In this document: positions 1 to 9,720 of the stretch, piece after piece
Layout: each line of letters begins with the position of its first letter
How positions within the stretch are numbered: the stretch's first letter is position 1
Assembly (NCBI RefSeq): GCF_001913705.1
Contig: NZ_MKQD01000056.1
Location: 1-64,000 of the forward strand
Length of the DNA stretch: 64,000 bases
Reading direction: 5' to 3'
Origin: Thalassotalea sp. PP2-459
Lineage (GTDB): Bacteria > Pseudomonadota > Gammaproteobacteria > Enterobacterales > Alteromonadaceae
The notes under the pieces: model-generated
Told to the model about the DNA's origin: nothing
The model's input: only the letters and a program-made list of their open reading frames with translations
Databases searched by the model: none
Made by a program: the position numbers and the translations under genes

Positions 1-76
1 ACTGGAGTAGAAGAACTACACAGCGCAAGTGTTGCCTTGTATAAATACCAAACAAATTGCGGCAAAAGTAAACATG

Positions 77-95
77 AAAGATCAACACGCTCTAG
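77..95 (+). repeat. Dispersed 19-mer, copy 1
   Basis: The 19-mer AAAGATCAACACGCTCTAG lies just beyond the stop codon of the thioesterase gene. It recurs with one mismatch (C for T at position 15) at 38048-38066. Two near-identical copies 38 kb apart in non-coding DNA suggest a dispersed repeat family. Its function is unknown. Confidence 0.45.
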
Positions 96-518
96 TTATT
101 TATCCATATTAATATTAAGTGTACGTATCTCATCAATTGTCTGTTGCTCAAGTTCTTGCAAAGACTTGCCATGTGCAATCGGTGCACCGGTTTCAGGGTC
201 CACTTTCACAAAAACGATATCGTCAGCCATACAAATCGTTTTTTTAGTGACCTTATTTCTTACTAAACAGCTAACAGTAATTGATGTACGGCCAACACTT
301 TTTGTTTCCAGTCCGAACTCAACTACATCTCCTTGCATAGCGGGTGCTTCAAAGGTTATTTCACCAATATGTTTAGTTACTAAGAAGTTAGTTTCAAGTT
401 GACAAATTGCATAAATTGCAGCTTCTTCGTCAATCCACTGCAGTGCGCGACCGCCAAATAATGACAGTCCATAGTTTAAATCGCTTGGCATCACTAATCG
501 TCGAGATAAAAATCGCAT
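96..518 (-). CDS. Acyl-CoA thioesterase (hotdog fold)
   Basis: A 140-residue single-domain protein of the hotdog acyl-CoA thioesterase family, which hydrolyses acyl-CoA to free acid and CoA in the cytoplasm. The start MRFLSRRLVMPSDLN, the helix segment GGRALQWIDEEAA with its acidic catalytic region, and the strand ITFEAPAMQGDVVEFG match the short YciA-like group, and the length is normal for it. The ATG follows a purine-rich stretch around 522-530. The gene stands alone, with a small membrane-protein gene upstream on the same strand. The acyl chain preferred cannot be read from the sequence. Family assignment is firm; the exact paralogue is not, so no symbol is given. Confidence 0.85.
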   Translation of the reverse strand: MRFLSRRLVMPSDLNYGLSLFGGRALQWIDEEAAIYAICQLETNFLVTKHIGEITFEAPAMQGDVVEFGLETKSVGRTSITVSCLVRNKVTKKTICMADDIVFVKVDPETGAPIAHGKSLQELEQQTIDEIRTLNINMDK

Positions 519-605
519 AGGTATTTCCTTGTTAAAAAGATGCGTTAAATTATAGACTAAGCCATTGTCTTTAGGGAGTTAAATATAAACTTTACTGGCT
601 ACTTA

Positions 606-953
606 CTAAAGTGTGAGTAGTTTTATCGACAGATAAATCGTTGCACAACTTACTACGATAAAAAGTAATGAAAACATCAGTTGAATAACATTGATTAATT
701 TATGTTTAATTGATGAGAAAAAACCAATTTTGTCAGTAGATTGTGCTAATGGTTGAAAACAAAACGTTAACGTTCTAAACAATAAACACCATAAGAATGT
801 TAACATTAAAAAAGTTAACCCGTTATTTTGCGTGGCAATATCGGCAAATAATAATAGGAAAACAAAGATACTGGCGCTTACTAACGTTCCGATAAGAAAA
901 ATAGCACGAAAAGGGAATACTAAATTTGCTAGTTTTTCGAAAAATCTAAACAT
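606..953 (-). CDS. Small integral membrane protein, unknown function
   Basis: A 115-residue hydrophobic protein that I do not recognise. Three membrane segments are visible, at about residues 13-37 (FPFRAIFLIGTLVSAS...), 45-66 and 88-112. A short polar stretch (AQSTDKIGFFSSIKHK) lies between the second and third. The absence of cysteine pairs, charged membrane residues or catalytic motifs gives no hint of function. It lies on the minus strand between the ghrA-like gene and the thioesterase gene, separated from both by more than 80 bases, so it is probably its own transcription unit. It is likely a real gene because the hydrophobic segments form a consistent topology. Confidence 0.6.
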   Translation of the reverse strand: MFRFFEKLANLVFPFRAIFLIGTLVSASIFVFLLLFADIATQNNGLTFLMLTFLWCLLFRTLTFCFQPLAQSTDKIGFFSSIKHKLINVIQLMFSLLFIVVSCATIYLSIKLLTL

Positions 954-1083
954 ATCAACAGCCCATTTAAAGAAAATACATTGTTCACAACGTTATCGCA
1001 TAATATTGATTCAAATACATGCACTTTATTGATTGATAACTAAATGACGACTTATCAATGCTATAGATGCTAAAAACTCACCG

Positions 1084-2040
1084 TTAATATCCTTTTTGGT
1101 AACTTACCGTTCGTGGTAATTGCCCGGTATTGTAGTAATTAACAATATTGTTCACCACAACATCACAGGCAGTATTCTGGCTTGTTGGTGCTGAAATATG
1201 CGGTAACACTGTGACTTTATTATGTGACCAAAAAGCATGTTGCTGTGGTAAAGGTTCTTGATTAAAAACATCTAATATTGCCTGAGATAAATGTTCTTGA
1301 TCAAGCACTTCAAGTAAAGCCTGTTCATGAATAATGGCGCCGCGAGCAAAGTTAATCAAGGTTGCGCCTTTTTTTAATTGCATCAATCGACTTTTATCAA
1401 ATAATTGACGCGTTTCATCGGTTAAAGGTAACAAACAAATAACAATATCAGCATGACTTATTGTTTGAGTTAAGCCTTCATCTCCCGCAAAACATGCAAT
1501 ACCTTTTATTGATTTTTTACTGCGACTCCAGCCACGAACATTAAAACCATTTTGTGTTAATGCCGCACACGCAGCTTGGCCTAATTCCCCCAAACCGAGC
1601 ACTGCTATATTGCATTCTTGTGTAAGTGTTACAGGGTGTTGTTGCCAGTTTTTTGTTTGTTGCTGTTGCGAGTAACGCAACATATCACGTAGTACAAAAT
1701 AACTCCAAGCAACACAAGCTTGCGCCATCGTTAATGCTAAGCACGGATCAACAAGTCTCACTAACTGGATAGGTTTGTGTTTTAAATCATCAACAAGCCT
1801 TTCTACACCGGCCCACAAACTATGTACCCAAATAATATTAGGATAGTTAGCCAACAATGCTGGTTCAGGATTAGCTACTATCGCAAACTCTACCAGTGCG
1901 TTTTGACGGTTGCTTAACTCATTTGGTAAGCAAACTCGCGCATCTACCTGATGATGTTGTAAAGATTTATTTAGCGCTTCACACCACGTTTGTTGTTCAG
2001 ATAGCGATAGCTGACTGACTAACGGAATAAGCTTACTCAT
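1084..2040 (-). CDS. ghrA: Glyoxylate/hydroxypyruvate reductase A-like dehydrogenase
   Basis: A 318-residue D-isomer-specific 2-hydroxyacid dehydrogenase, expected to reduce glyoxylate or hydroxypyruvate with NAD(P)H in the cytoplasm. The Rossmann nucleotide-binding motif is seen as AVLGLGELGQAA near residues 147-158, followed by RGWSRSKK, where basic residues suggest NADPH preference. The substrate-region signature INFARGAIIHEQALLEVL and the late PLPQQHAFWSHNKVTVLPHISAPT, with the catalytic His, are present. Length matches GhrA (about 312). It starts 4 bases after the yehS stop codon, so the two are probably co-transcribed. Substrate assignment rests on family similarity; related paralogues act on other 2-oxo acids. 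Confidence 0.75.
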   Translation of the reverse strand: MSKLIPLVSQLSLSEQQTWCEALNKSLQHHQVDARVCLPNELSNRQNALVEFAIVANPEPALLANYPNIIWVHSLWAGVERLVDDLKHKPIQLVRLVDPCLALTMAQACVAWSYFVLRDMLRYSQQQQTKNWQQHPVTLTQECNIAVLGLGELGQAACAALTQNGFNVRGWSRSKKSIKGIACFAGDEGLTQTISHADIVICLLPLTDETRQLFDKSRLMQLKKGATLINFARGAIIHEQALLEVLDQEHLSQAILDVFNQEPLPQQHAFWSHNKVTVLPHISAPTSQNTACDVVVNNIVNYYNTGQLPRTVSYQKGY

Positions 2041-2044
2041 AGTG

Positions 2045-2689
2045 CTATTTCTTTTCTTTCAATGACAATACATTACGTTTTGACTGTTCATCAAAGGCAG
2101 CATAGGGGCTGGCATTGGGGTTATCGTAACGCTTTTTCGCCTTTGCTGGCTTAGCAACGTTGTTTTCTATTTTTTCAATGGGCTTTTTACGGTATTCGGC
2201 AGGTTTTTGTTGCGTTTTTTTATCGGCCCCTTCTGGGCGATGTGTTAACTGAAGCGCCATTAAAAAATTACGTAAAAATTGCGATTTACAGTGGCGGTAA
2301 TTTTTATGCTCTGGCTTTCTAAAGAAAGCCGTTAATTCTGCACTGCCAATAGTCACATCCATTTTAGCCAACAAAGCAATAATATCGTCGCTGGTCAAAT
2401 TCAACGCTATTTTAAGTTTTTTTAAGATTAAGTTTTTTGTGAGTTGCTTTTCAGGCGCTGGTACTGCCTTTTCACTTCTACCGCGCTTTTCAACAATAAA
2501 ACCATTGAGAAAACTTGCCAATTCACTGTCTGATATAGGCATCGTTTCTTTGTCTTCATCAGGTTTTAACCAAGCGATCACTTGTTGCGTTGTTACTTGC
2601 CTACTTGCCAAGGCAAAAATATTCACCATCTGTTGATCTTTAAATTGAAAGGTAAAACGTATTCGACGAAGGACATCATTATTGGTCAA
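2045..2689 (-). CDS. yehS: DUF1456 family protein YehS
   Basis: A 214-residue protein built of two DUF1456 repeats. The first is MTNNDVLRRIRFTFQFKDQQMVNIF (residues 1-25 and on to about 70). The second begins LTKNLILKKLKIALNLTSDDIIALL near residue 83 and runs to about 150. The C-terminal 55 residues are lysine-rich and look disordered (KKTQQKPAEYRKKPIEKIENN). E. coli YehS has the same two-repeat core and no established function. It is divergent from mfd, with 143 bases between, and is followed closely by the ghrA-like gene. The family call is secure; the role is unknown. Confidence 0.85.
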   Translation of the reverse strand: MTNNDVLRRIRFTFQFKDQQMVNIFALASRQVTTQQVIAWLKPDEDKETMPISDSELASFLNGFIVEKRGRSEKAVPAPEKQLTKNLILKKLKIALNLTSDDIIALLAKMDVTIGSAELTAFFRKPEHKNYRHCKSQFLRNFLMALQLTHRPEGADKKTQQKPAEYRKKPIEKIENNVAKPAKAKKRYDNPNASPYAAFDEQSKRNVLSLKEKK

Positions 2690-2832
2690 GTGGTTTCTCG
2701 CTACAGTTAAGGTAATAAAGTCATTATTATATCGTCTTTCAGCTTTAATTCGAAATAAATGTTAACGCCTAGCGCCTGCTAAGGTATCATCAGCAAGTTT
2801 TTCACGGATAATCAAGACAAACAGCTAGCTTC

Positions 2833-5800
2833 ATGACTAAATCAAATACGCTTTTTCAACCAACATTACCTAATCGCAAGGGTAAAAATGCCGATAAAAA
2901 GGCATGGCAAAACTTATTAGGGTCAAGTGCAACACTTGCTATTTATCATGCGGCCTTACAAACCGAAAAACCCATTTTATTGCTCACGCATGACACGCCT
3001 TCGGCACTCAAATTTGAGCAAGAACTACGCAGTATTAATGCAAACAATCAGGTACCTATTTGTTTATTTCCTGATTGGGAAACACTCCCTTACGATACAT
3101 TTTCACCACACCAAGATATTATTTCACAACGGTTAGCAACGCTTTATCAGCTTTCGCGAATGAAACAAGGTATTGTCATTGTTCCAACGGCAACCTTTAT
3201 TCAACGCTTAGCACCAAAAGCTTACCTTGAAAGTAATAGCTTACTGATCAAAAAAGGTGATCGAAAAGATCTACATCAAATGCGTGTTGAGCTAGAAGCA
3301 AGCGGTTATCGATGTGTTGATCAAGTGATGGAGCATGGCGAATTTTCCGCCCGTGGTGCGATTCTCGATTTATACCCGATGGGCAGTAATAAACCCTTTC
3401 GCCTTGACTTTTTTGATGATGAAATTGAAGAAATTCGTCATTTTGATCCTGAAAGTCAACGTTCAAAAGAACAAATTGAAACGATTGATTTGCTTCCGGC
3501 ACATGAGTTTCCTACCGATAAAGACGGGATTAATACGTTTCGTCGACAATATCGAGAACAATTTAGTGGCACGATTGATAAAGAATCTATTTATCACCAA
3601 GTAAGTAACGGTATTTTACCCGCGGGGATTGAATATTATTTACCGCTCTTTTTTGAACAAACAGATACCCTTTGTGATTATTTAGCACCCGATACTATCG
3701 TGCTCATGTCTGGTGATATAGAGAAATCTTTAGCAAATTATTGGCATGATATCGAATATCGCTATGAAGATAGAAAATACGATTTAACTCGTCCACTGCT
3801 GCCGCCAGAGCAGTTATTTCTCTCTGAAACAGATTTATACGTAGCACTAAAACCTTTTGATCGTATCACTATTGAAGCAACAGCAAATAATGAAGCTTCT
3901 AGCACGCGAGGTATCGTAAGTTATGATGTTAAACCATTACCTAATATTACCGTCAATCATCAATCAAAAGATCCGTTTGACCTCTTAAATGGTTTTATAA
4001 ACGAAAAGTCTTCTCATGGTAAAACGCTATTCGTTGCCGAAAGCCAAGGCCGACGAGAAAGTGTATTAGAACTGTTAAAACGTAATAACTTAACACCACC
4101 ACTTTTTGACACGATTGCTGACTTTATTGACAGTGAACACCCCATCGGAATCACGGTAAACGCCTTAAGTGCTGGCTTTATTTTTCAATCCAAAGGTACA
4201 GCGGCTAAAAACAATATTGCGTTAATTACGGAAACTGAACTACTCGGTGACCGAGTCAGACAATCAAGACGTAGAAAAGCCCAACAAGACGTTCATGCTG
4301 ATGCAATCTTTAAAAACTTGGCAGAGCTCAGCATTGGTCAACCTGTCGTACATATCGAGCATGGCATAGGAAGATACTTAGGTCTGCAAACCTTAGAAAC
4401 TGGCGGCATAAAAACCGAATTTCTGACTTTACGTTACGCCAACGACGCTAAGTTGTACGTACCGGTTGCCTCGTTACATTTAATTTCTCGGTACTCGGGT
4501 GCAGATCAAGATCATGCACCGCTACATAAACTCGGTAACGATACCTGGAGTAAAGCTAAACAAAAAGCAGCAGAAAAAGTGAAAGATGTTGCCGCTGAGC
4601 TGCTTGATATTTATGCAAAACGGGCGGCAAATACGGGTTATCAATTTACTCGCAACAAAGAAGATTACCGTGCTTTTGCAGATAGTTTTGGTTTTGAAGA
4701 AACCTTAGATCAAGAGCAAGCGATTAATGCGGTGATTAGCGACATGTTATCTGATAAAACCATGGATAGGTTAGTGTGTGGTGATGTCGGTTTTGGTAAA
4801 ACAGAAGTCGCGATGCGCGCAGCTTTTGTCGCAGTAAACGACAGTAAGCAAGTGGCTATTTTGGTACCAACAACACTACTTGCTCAACAACATTATGAGA
4901 ACTTTAAAGATCGTTTCGCCAATTGGCCTATATCGATTGAAGTTTTATCACGTTTTAAATCAGCAAAAGAACAAAGCCAAATTATTGAACGTGTTGAGTC
5001 TGGTCAGGTAGATATTCTCATTGGCACTCATAAATTATTGCAAAATAGCATCCAATATCATGACTTAGGTTTACTTATTGTCGATGAAGAGCATCGATTT
5101 GGCGTGAAACAAAAAGATAAGATTAAAAAGCTTCGTGCTAATGTAGATATTTTAACACTTACGGCAACACCGATCCCTAGAACATTAAACATGGCGATGG
5201 GTGGCATGCGTGATTTATCAATTATAGCTACTGCGCCAGCAAAACGCTTAGCGGTAAAAACCTTTGTAAGACAACGAGACAATTCACTGATCAGGGAATC
5301 TATTTTACGTGAAATTCTAAGGGGTGGACAAGTATACTTCTTACATAATAATGTCGATACTATCGACAAAACCGCCGCTGATTTAGAAGCCTTATTGCCC
5401 GAAGCAAAAGTCATTGTTGCCCATGGGCAAATGCGTGAACGAGAACTAGAACGTATCATGAGTGACTTTTATCACCAACGTTATAATGTATTAGTTTGTA
5501 CTACTATTATTGAAACGGGTATCGACGTACCAAGTGCCAATACTATCATTATGGACCGAGCTGACCACTTGGGTTTAGCACAATTACATCAACTTCGTGG
5601 CCGTGTGGGTCGTTCACATCATCAAGCTTACGCATACCTACTCACTCCTCATGAAAAGCGTATGACCAAAGATGCTAAAAAGCGTCTTGATGCTATTGCT
5701 TCATTGGAAGACCTTGGCGCAGGTTTTACCCTTGCTACACACGATTTAGAAATTCGTGGTGCTGGTGAGTTACTTGGTGAAGACCAGAGTGGTTCAATGA

Positions 5801-6342
5801 ACCAAGTAGGGTTTAGTTTATATATGGAAATGCTTGACCAAGCGGTAAATGCTTTAAAAGAAGGTAAACAGCCATCGCTTGACCAAGTATTAGCAACACA
5901 AACTGAAGTTGACTTACGTGTACCAGCCTTATTACCTGATGATTATATTTTTGATGTAAGCTTACGTTTAAGTTTGTATAAGCGTATCGCAAGTTGCAAA
6001 AACAAAGCAGAATTAGACGATGTGCAAATTGAATTAATCGATCGTTTTGGTCTATTACCACAGGCTGCCAAAAATTTAATACATATTGCTAAACTGAAAA
6101 TTAAAGCACAAAACATTGGTATAGCACGAATTGACGCAGGACCAGCCGGCGGTTCAATTGAATTTAGCGAAAACACTCGTGTCGACCCCATGTTTATTAT
6201 TTCTTTAATACAACAACAACCAAGCGTTTTTAAAATGGATGGCGCCAATAAGTTGAAATTTATCCGTGAAACGGAAGATACAGCAAGCCGCTTTACTTTA
6301 ATTTCATCAATACTTGCTGATCTGTCAAAAAAACTCAATTAA
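2833..6342 (+). CDS. mfd: Transcription-repair coupling factor Mfd
   Basis: An 1169-residue DNA translocase that removes RNA polymerase stalled at DNA lesions and recruits UvrA for nucleotide-excision repair. Visible in order are the UvrB-homology N-terminal region (PICLFPDWETLPYDTFSPH, about residues 75-93), the RNA-polymerase interaction module (GQPVVHIEHGIGRYLGL near 505), the helicase domain with Walker A GDVGFGKT at 650-657 and DEEH at 751-754, the second helicase lobe ending in HQLRGRVGRS, and the C-terminal regulatory domain. Length is close to E. coli Mfd (1148). ATG start follows the divergent intergenic region shared with yehS. csiV follows 75 bases downstream, an association also known in related genera. 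Confidence 0.97.
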   Translation: MTKSNTLFQPTLPNRKGKNADKKAWQNLLGSSATLAIYHAALQTEKPILLLTHDTPSALKFEQELRSINANNQVPICLFPDWETLPYDTFSPHQDIISQRLATLYQLSRMKQGIVIVPTATFIQRLAPKAYLESNSLLIKKGDRKDLHQMRVELEASGYRCVDQVMEHGEFSARGAILDLYPMGSNKPFRLDFFDDEIEEIRHFDPESQRSKEQIETIDLLPAHEFPTDKDGINTFRRQYREQFSGTIDKESIYHQVSNGILPAGIEYYLPLFFEQTDTLCDYLAPDTIVLMSGDIEKSLANYWHDIEYRYEDRKYDLTRPLLPPEQLFLSETDLYVALKPFDRITIEATANNEASSTRGIVSYDVKPLPNITVNHQSKDPFDLLNGFINEKSSHGKTLFVAESQGRRESVLELLKRNNLTPPLFDTIADFIDSEHPIGITVNALSAGFIFQSKGTAAKNNIALITETELLGDRVRQSRRRKAQQDVHADAIFKNLAELSIGQPVVHIEHGIGRYLGLQTLETGGIKTEFLTLRYANDAKLYVPVASLHLISRYSGADQDHAPLHKLGNDTWSKAKQKAAEKVKDVAAELLDIYAKRAANTGYQFTRNKEDYRAFADSFGFEETLDQEQAINAVISDMLSDKTMDRLVCGDVGFGKTEVAMRAAFVAVNDSKQVAILVPTTLLAQQHYENFKDRFANWPISIEVLSRFKSAKEQSQIIERVESGQVDILIGTHKLLQNSIQYHDLGLLIVDEEHRFGVKQKDKIKKLRANVDILTLTATPIPRTLNMAMGGMRDLSIIATAPAKRLAVKTFVRQRDNSLIRESILREILRGGQVYFLHNNVDTIDKTAADLEALLPEAKVIVAHGQMRERELERIMSDFYHQRYNVLVCTTIIETGIDVPSANTIIMDRADHLGLAQLHQLRGRVGRSHHQAYAYLLTPHEKRMTKDAKKRLDAIASLEDLGAGFTLATHDLEIRGAGELLGEDQSGSMNQVGFSLYMEMLDQAVNALKEGKQPSLDQVLATQTEVDLRVPALLPDDYIFDVSLRLSLYKRIASCKNKAELDDVQIELIDRFGLLPQAAKNLIHIAKLKIKAQNIGIARIDAGPAGGSIEFSENTRVDPMFIISLIQQQPSVFKMDGANKLKFIRETEDTASRFTLISSILADLSKKLN

Positions 6343-6417
6343 CACGGATGCTAATTCAAGGTATGATGAATAATAAAGCTGTTAAATATTTAAAGAATAT
6401 AACTTGTTGGTACTTAG

Positions 6418-7983
6418 ATGAAATTTAAACAAGGGTTAGCGCTGCTTTCCAGTCTTTTTGTCGCAAATAGCCTCGCTGCTACAAGTCGATGGTCAGGTGA
6501 TTGGTTTGAAATAGAAGTTATTTTACTATCAAATATTGCAGATAAATCAGCGATTAAAGAAGTATTTACCAACCAACAACCTTTACCTAACTATGAGCAG
6601 TCTCGTGATTTACTAGGAACATACCTTACCCCTGATGTAAGCAATTTAAAACGTTTATTACCACAGTGTTATGCAAACACTAACGCACCAGATGCATTCA
6701 GTAAATATCATACCGTTTCAGCCCCTAAACTTAATAGTCTATTTCAAACATTTAACCTCTCGTTAAATCAACATCTTGCTGAGCTTGATCAGAATGCTTT
6801 AGCAGAAAAACGTTCAAACAACGAACAACAAGCGATTGAAACTCAGGCGATAACTTCCCACGAAGAACAAAGTCAGTCGCATGATGTGCAAACTACCGAT
6901 GATTTCTTTGATCGTGTAAAAACGACCCAAGAAGGGGCTCTTAGCGTACCTTTAGACGAAAAAACACCTAACAATCACAGTGCTGATGTAACAATACCAA
7001 CTAAACCCCCTCTTAACGCGCAAAAAACATTAAGCGATGAAGATTTAACATTCTTAACAATCGTTGAAAAACTCACTACGGCATATCCTGATATAAATCT
7101 TTATTTGCCTGAATTACTCGACAATCCACCATGCACATTAACGCCAAATCAGTTCGATGCGTTATCAGTTGATCCAGCATTGTATTCATATAACAGTTAT
7201 GCTGTTGAACATGTGCCATCAAAGATTGATGGCGTTGAAAATTTATACTCATCGACCCCCTATTTAATAAGTAGAGCTTCATTAAAACTTGATGATATTG
7301 TATTGCAATTAAAACGCAGTCGTGATTTTAAGCCACTATTACATGTAGGCTGGCGTCAACAAGTTTTTGAACAAAAAAAATCTGTACCTATGCGATTATA
7401 TGCTGGCGCTAATCTGCAAAAGCACTATCAGCAAGCATTAATACAATATAATGAAGAAAGACGAGCAGAGCTCGATACTGAGCAAAATTTACAGTCAGTT
7501 CTTGGTGGTGCGCTTAATAACACTACAGTTTCACCAGCAATACAAAAACAACAGGCAATCACTCAACGAAAACAGCAAATTTTATCAACACTACAGCATT
7601 TTAACCATGAACAACCGATTTCTCAGCTAACACTAGCACCTGAGCCGATAATCTATGGTGAACAACTCAGTGTTGGTCAAGCACCAACACCACCAATACA
7701 GCCGTGGTACCTTAATGGATTTTTAAACATTTATTTAATTGGTAATTACCTAAATGTAAAAGCTGACTTTTCAATTATGAACCTGAGCTTAGCAGAGCAA
7801 GCAAGTTTAGCATTAAGACCTAACGCAACATTTGAACTAACGCCAGTTAGGCTTAAACAGAAGCGTAGAGTAATCAGTCAAGAAACACATTACTTTGATC
7901 ACCCTTATATGGGCATGATCGTTCAAATTCGCCGTCATGATCGCCCTGAACCAAGGGTAGTACAATCATTAGCAGGAAATTAA
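6418..7983 (+). CDS. csiV: CsiV family peptidoglycan-binding protein
   Basis: A 521-residue exported protein of the CsiV family, described in Shewanella and Vibrio relatives as a peptidoglycan-associated periplasmic protein. A signal peptide is clear (MKFKQGLALLSSLFVANSLA, cleavage after about residue 20 or 21), followed by the family start RWSGDWFEIEVILLSN. A polar, Gln/Glu-rich low-complexity region fills about residues 120-205. The C-terminal part (LNGFLNIYLIGNYLNVKADF ... RRVISQETHYFDHPYMGMIVQIRR) is the conserved family end. It lies directly downstream of mfd and only 4 bases upstream of the DUF1244 gene, so those two are probably co-transcribed. The precise biochemical role is not fixed by sequence. 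Confidence 0.8.
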   Translation: MKFKQGLALLSSLFVANSLAATSRWSGDWFEIEVILLSNIADKSAIKEVFTNQQPLPNYEQSRDLLGTYLTPDVSNLKRLLPQCYANTNAPDAFSKYHTVSAPKLNSLFQTFNLSLNQHLAELDQNALAEKRSNNEQQAIETQAITSHEEQSQSHDVQTTDDFFDRVKTTQEGALSVPLDEKTPNNHSADVTIPTKPPLNAQKTLSDEDLTFLTIVEKLTTAYPDINLYLPELLDNPPCTLTPNQFDALSVDPALYSYNSYAVEHVPSKIDGVENLYSSTPYLISRASLKLDDIVLQLKRSRDFKPLLHVGWRQQVFEQKKSVPMRLYAGANLQKHYQQALIQYNEERRAELDTEQNLQSVLGGALNNTTVSPAIQKQQAITQRKQQILSTLQHFNHEQPISQLTLAPEPIIYGEQLSVGQAPTPPIQPWYLNGFLNIYLIGNYLNVKADFSIMNLSLAEQASLALRPNATFELTPVRLKQKRRVISQETHYFDHPYMGMIVQIRRHDRPEPRVVQSLAGN

Positions 7984-7987
7984 ACAT

Positions 7988-8278
7988 ATGGAAAAAGAAA
8001 TTGAAATTCAAGCGGCAGTATTTCGCCGACTATTGCGCCACTTAGACAGTCGTAAAGATGTACAAAATATTGAGTTAATGAATTTAGCTGGATTTTGTCG
8101 TAACTGTTTCGCTAAGTGGACTGTCGCTGAGGCAGAGAAACTAGGTGAAAAAGTAGATATTGAAGATGCAAGAGAGCATGTATACGGCATGCCTTACGCA
8201 CAGTGGAAAGAAAAATATCAATTACCTGCTACCGAAGAACAAATGGCCACCTTCAATAAGCTGCAAGCAAAAAAATAA
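7988..8278 (+). CDS. DUF1244 domain protein
   Basis: A 96-residue protein that is essentially one DUF1244 domain: FRRLLRHLDSRKDVQNIELM near residues 12-31, the cysteine pair in NLAGFCRNCFAKW at about 33-45, and YGMPYAQWKEKYQ near 67-79. The paired cysteines could bind a metal or form a redox pair, but no function is established for the family. The ribosome-binding site (AGGAAAT) lies in the last codons of csiV, 4 bases upstream, pointing to translational coupling. A hairpin terminator candidate follows at 8323-8353. Confidence 0.85.
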   Translation: MEKEIEIQAAVFRRLLRHLDSRKDVQNIELMNLAGFCRNCFAKWTVAEAEKLGEKVDIEDAREHVYGMPYAQWKEKYQLPATEEQMATFNKLQAKK

Positions 8279-8322
8279 AAACACTGATCTTCATTACAAC
8301 TAATTTAAGACATGACAGTGAA

Positions 8323-8353
8323 GCAAAAAGCTTAGCAATGTTTAGCTTTTTGC
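8323..8353 (+). terminator. Hairpin terminator after the DUF1244 gene
   Basis: A 10-bp perfect stem (GCAAAAAGCT / AGCTTTTTGC) with an 11-base loop lies 45 bases after the DUF1244 stop. The thymine run is inside the stem rather than after it, so termination strength is uncertain. It sits between convergent genes and may serve both strands. Confidence 0.55.
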
Positions 8354-8499
8354 CACATATCTCTTACATGCATATTGATTTAAACGTTATTTGTTCAAGT
8401 CATTAATGCCCATGTCTACTATTACTGGGACGTTAGTACCATTCACTGCATATAACCATAGCAAACTTTTCAACACTATCCTTTTGGTATTCAACGGTA

Positions 8500-9720
8500 T
8501 TATTTCGGTTTTCTAAGCAATGTAATGCCAAGTTTCTCGCAAATAGAAACAAAATTATCTTGTCTTAGCGGTTTCACTATATAATTTTTTGCCCCAAGCT
8601 TAATACACTCAAGCGCTGTTTTCTTTTGCCTATTCCCCGTCAGCATCACTGTATTTGCATCTTTATTATTCGAACTCTGAGATATTTGATCCAACAAGTA
8701 AATACCGCTGGTATCTGGGAGGCCTATGTCTAATAAAATCAAATCATATTGTTTGCTTTTTAAACACGCCAATGCCCTTCTACCTGTAAAGGCGGTATCA
8801 AGCTCTAGATTGAATAACTTAAGAATCTCTGAGGTTAAATGAATACTTATAGGATCATCTTCAATAAGCAGCACTTTTAATTTATCTGGTAATTTAACAA
8901 TGTCACTTTCGATAGATTGCGATTGCAGCTCTTGAAACTTATTATGAATTTGTTGGCAAGCAACCTTTGCTAGTTCATCTTTGTCACCATCTATTTTTTC
9001 TAGCATATCTTGATTGTCTTGCACAAAAGATTGCAATAAATTTAAAACTTTATTTTGAATTTTTAACAGCTCTGGCCTTATTTCATCAGATTTTATTTTG
9101 CCTAATGTTTCTCTTAATATACCGAGATCTAGCGATACTTTTTGATGTTGTTGTATTTTTTCTGCAGCATTATCTAATGCAGATTCAATAATACCTACTG
9201 AGCTTTCAAGCTCTTGCTTCAGTTGTTCTTTACGCTCAAGCCCTTTTGCTACAACCCCTCTTACATCATCAGCATATTTTTCTTCACGATAGATATGCTC
9301 AAGCCCAGGTTTTTCTTTTTTAGCAAAGCCAAGTTCAATTAATAAATGTTCACAGATAACAATAGGCCGATGAATTTCATACAATGGCCTAGCAACTAAA
9401 TAGTCATCAATAATACCATTTCGGTAAGCATCATAAGCTTCTCCTTCATCATGTCTAGAAACTAAAGAAACAAAAAAATGCTCACATAAGCTTTGATCCG
9501 GTACTTTATCTAATGAACCATAAAAAATAGAGAGTGTTTCTTGGAATCGTTCTGCGGAAACTAAAATAATCTTAGGTGTTTCTTCTTTTAATTGTTCAAC
9601 TAGTTCATCAGGCTCTTGGCATACTTTTATTTTTTCATAATGCTTAGTTAATGTAGAGATCAATAAGGAATCCGTACTTTTATCACTGGAAAACAATACA
9701 ATTTGATCAGCTTTTTTCAT
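8500..9720 (-). CDS. Response regulator with pseudo-receiver and true receiver domains
   Basis: A 406-residue cytoplasmic regulator with two receiver-like folds joined by a helical linker. The N-terminal fold (residues 1-130) has the receiver pattern, but PKIILVSAERF replaces the phosphorylated Asp strand and the conserved Lys position reads VARP, so it should not be phosphorylated. Residues about 150-275 are charged, coiled-coil-like helices. The C-terminal receiver is complete: acidic pair in VLLIEDDP, phosphoacceptor Asp331 in LILLDIGLP, Thr in VMLTGN and Lys383 in YIVKPL. There is no DNA-binding, GGDEF, HD-GYP or kinase output domain, so output is probably by protein-protein contact. No partner kinase gene is adjacent. 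Confidence 0.75.
   Translation of the reverse strand: MKKADQIVLFSSDKSTDSLLISTLTKHYEKIKVCQEPDELVEQLKEETPKIILVSAERFQETLSIFYGSLDKVPDQSLCEHFFVSLVSRHDEGEAYDAYRNGIIDDYLVARPLYEIHRPIVICEHLLIELGFAKKEKPGLEHIYREEKYADDVRGVVAKGLERKEQLKQELESSVGIIESALDNAAEKIQQHQKVSLDLGILRETLGKIKSDEIRPELLKIQNKVLNLLQSFVQDNQDMLEKIDGDKDELAKVACQQIHNKFQELQSQSIESDIVKLPDKLKVLLIEDDPISIHLTSEILKLFNLELDTAFTGRRALACLKSKQYDLILLDIGLPDTSGIYLLDQISQSSNNKDANTVMLTGNRQKKTALECIKLGAKNYIVKPLRQDNFVSICEKLGITLLRKPK

Noticed and set aside
5058-5459. Antisense open frame inside mfd
   Set aside because: Opposite-strand shadow of a highly conserved gene, with no independent start signal or family.
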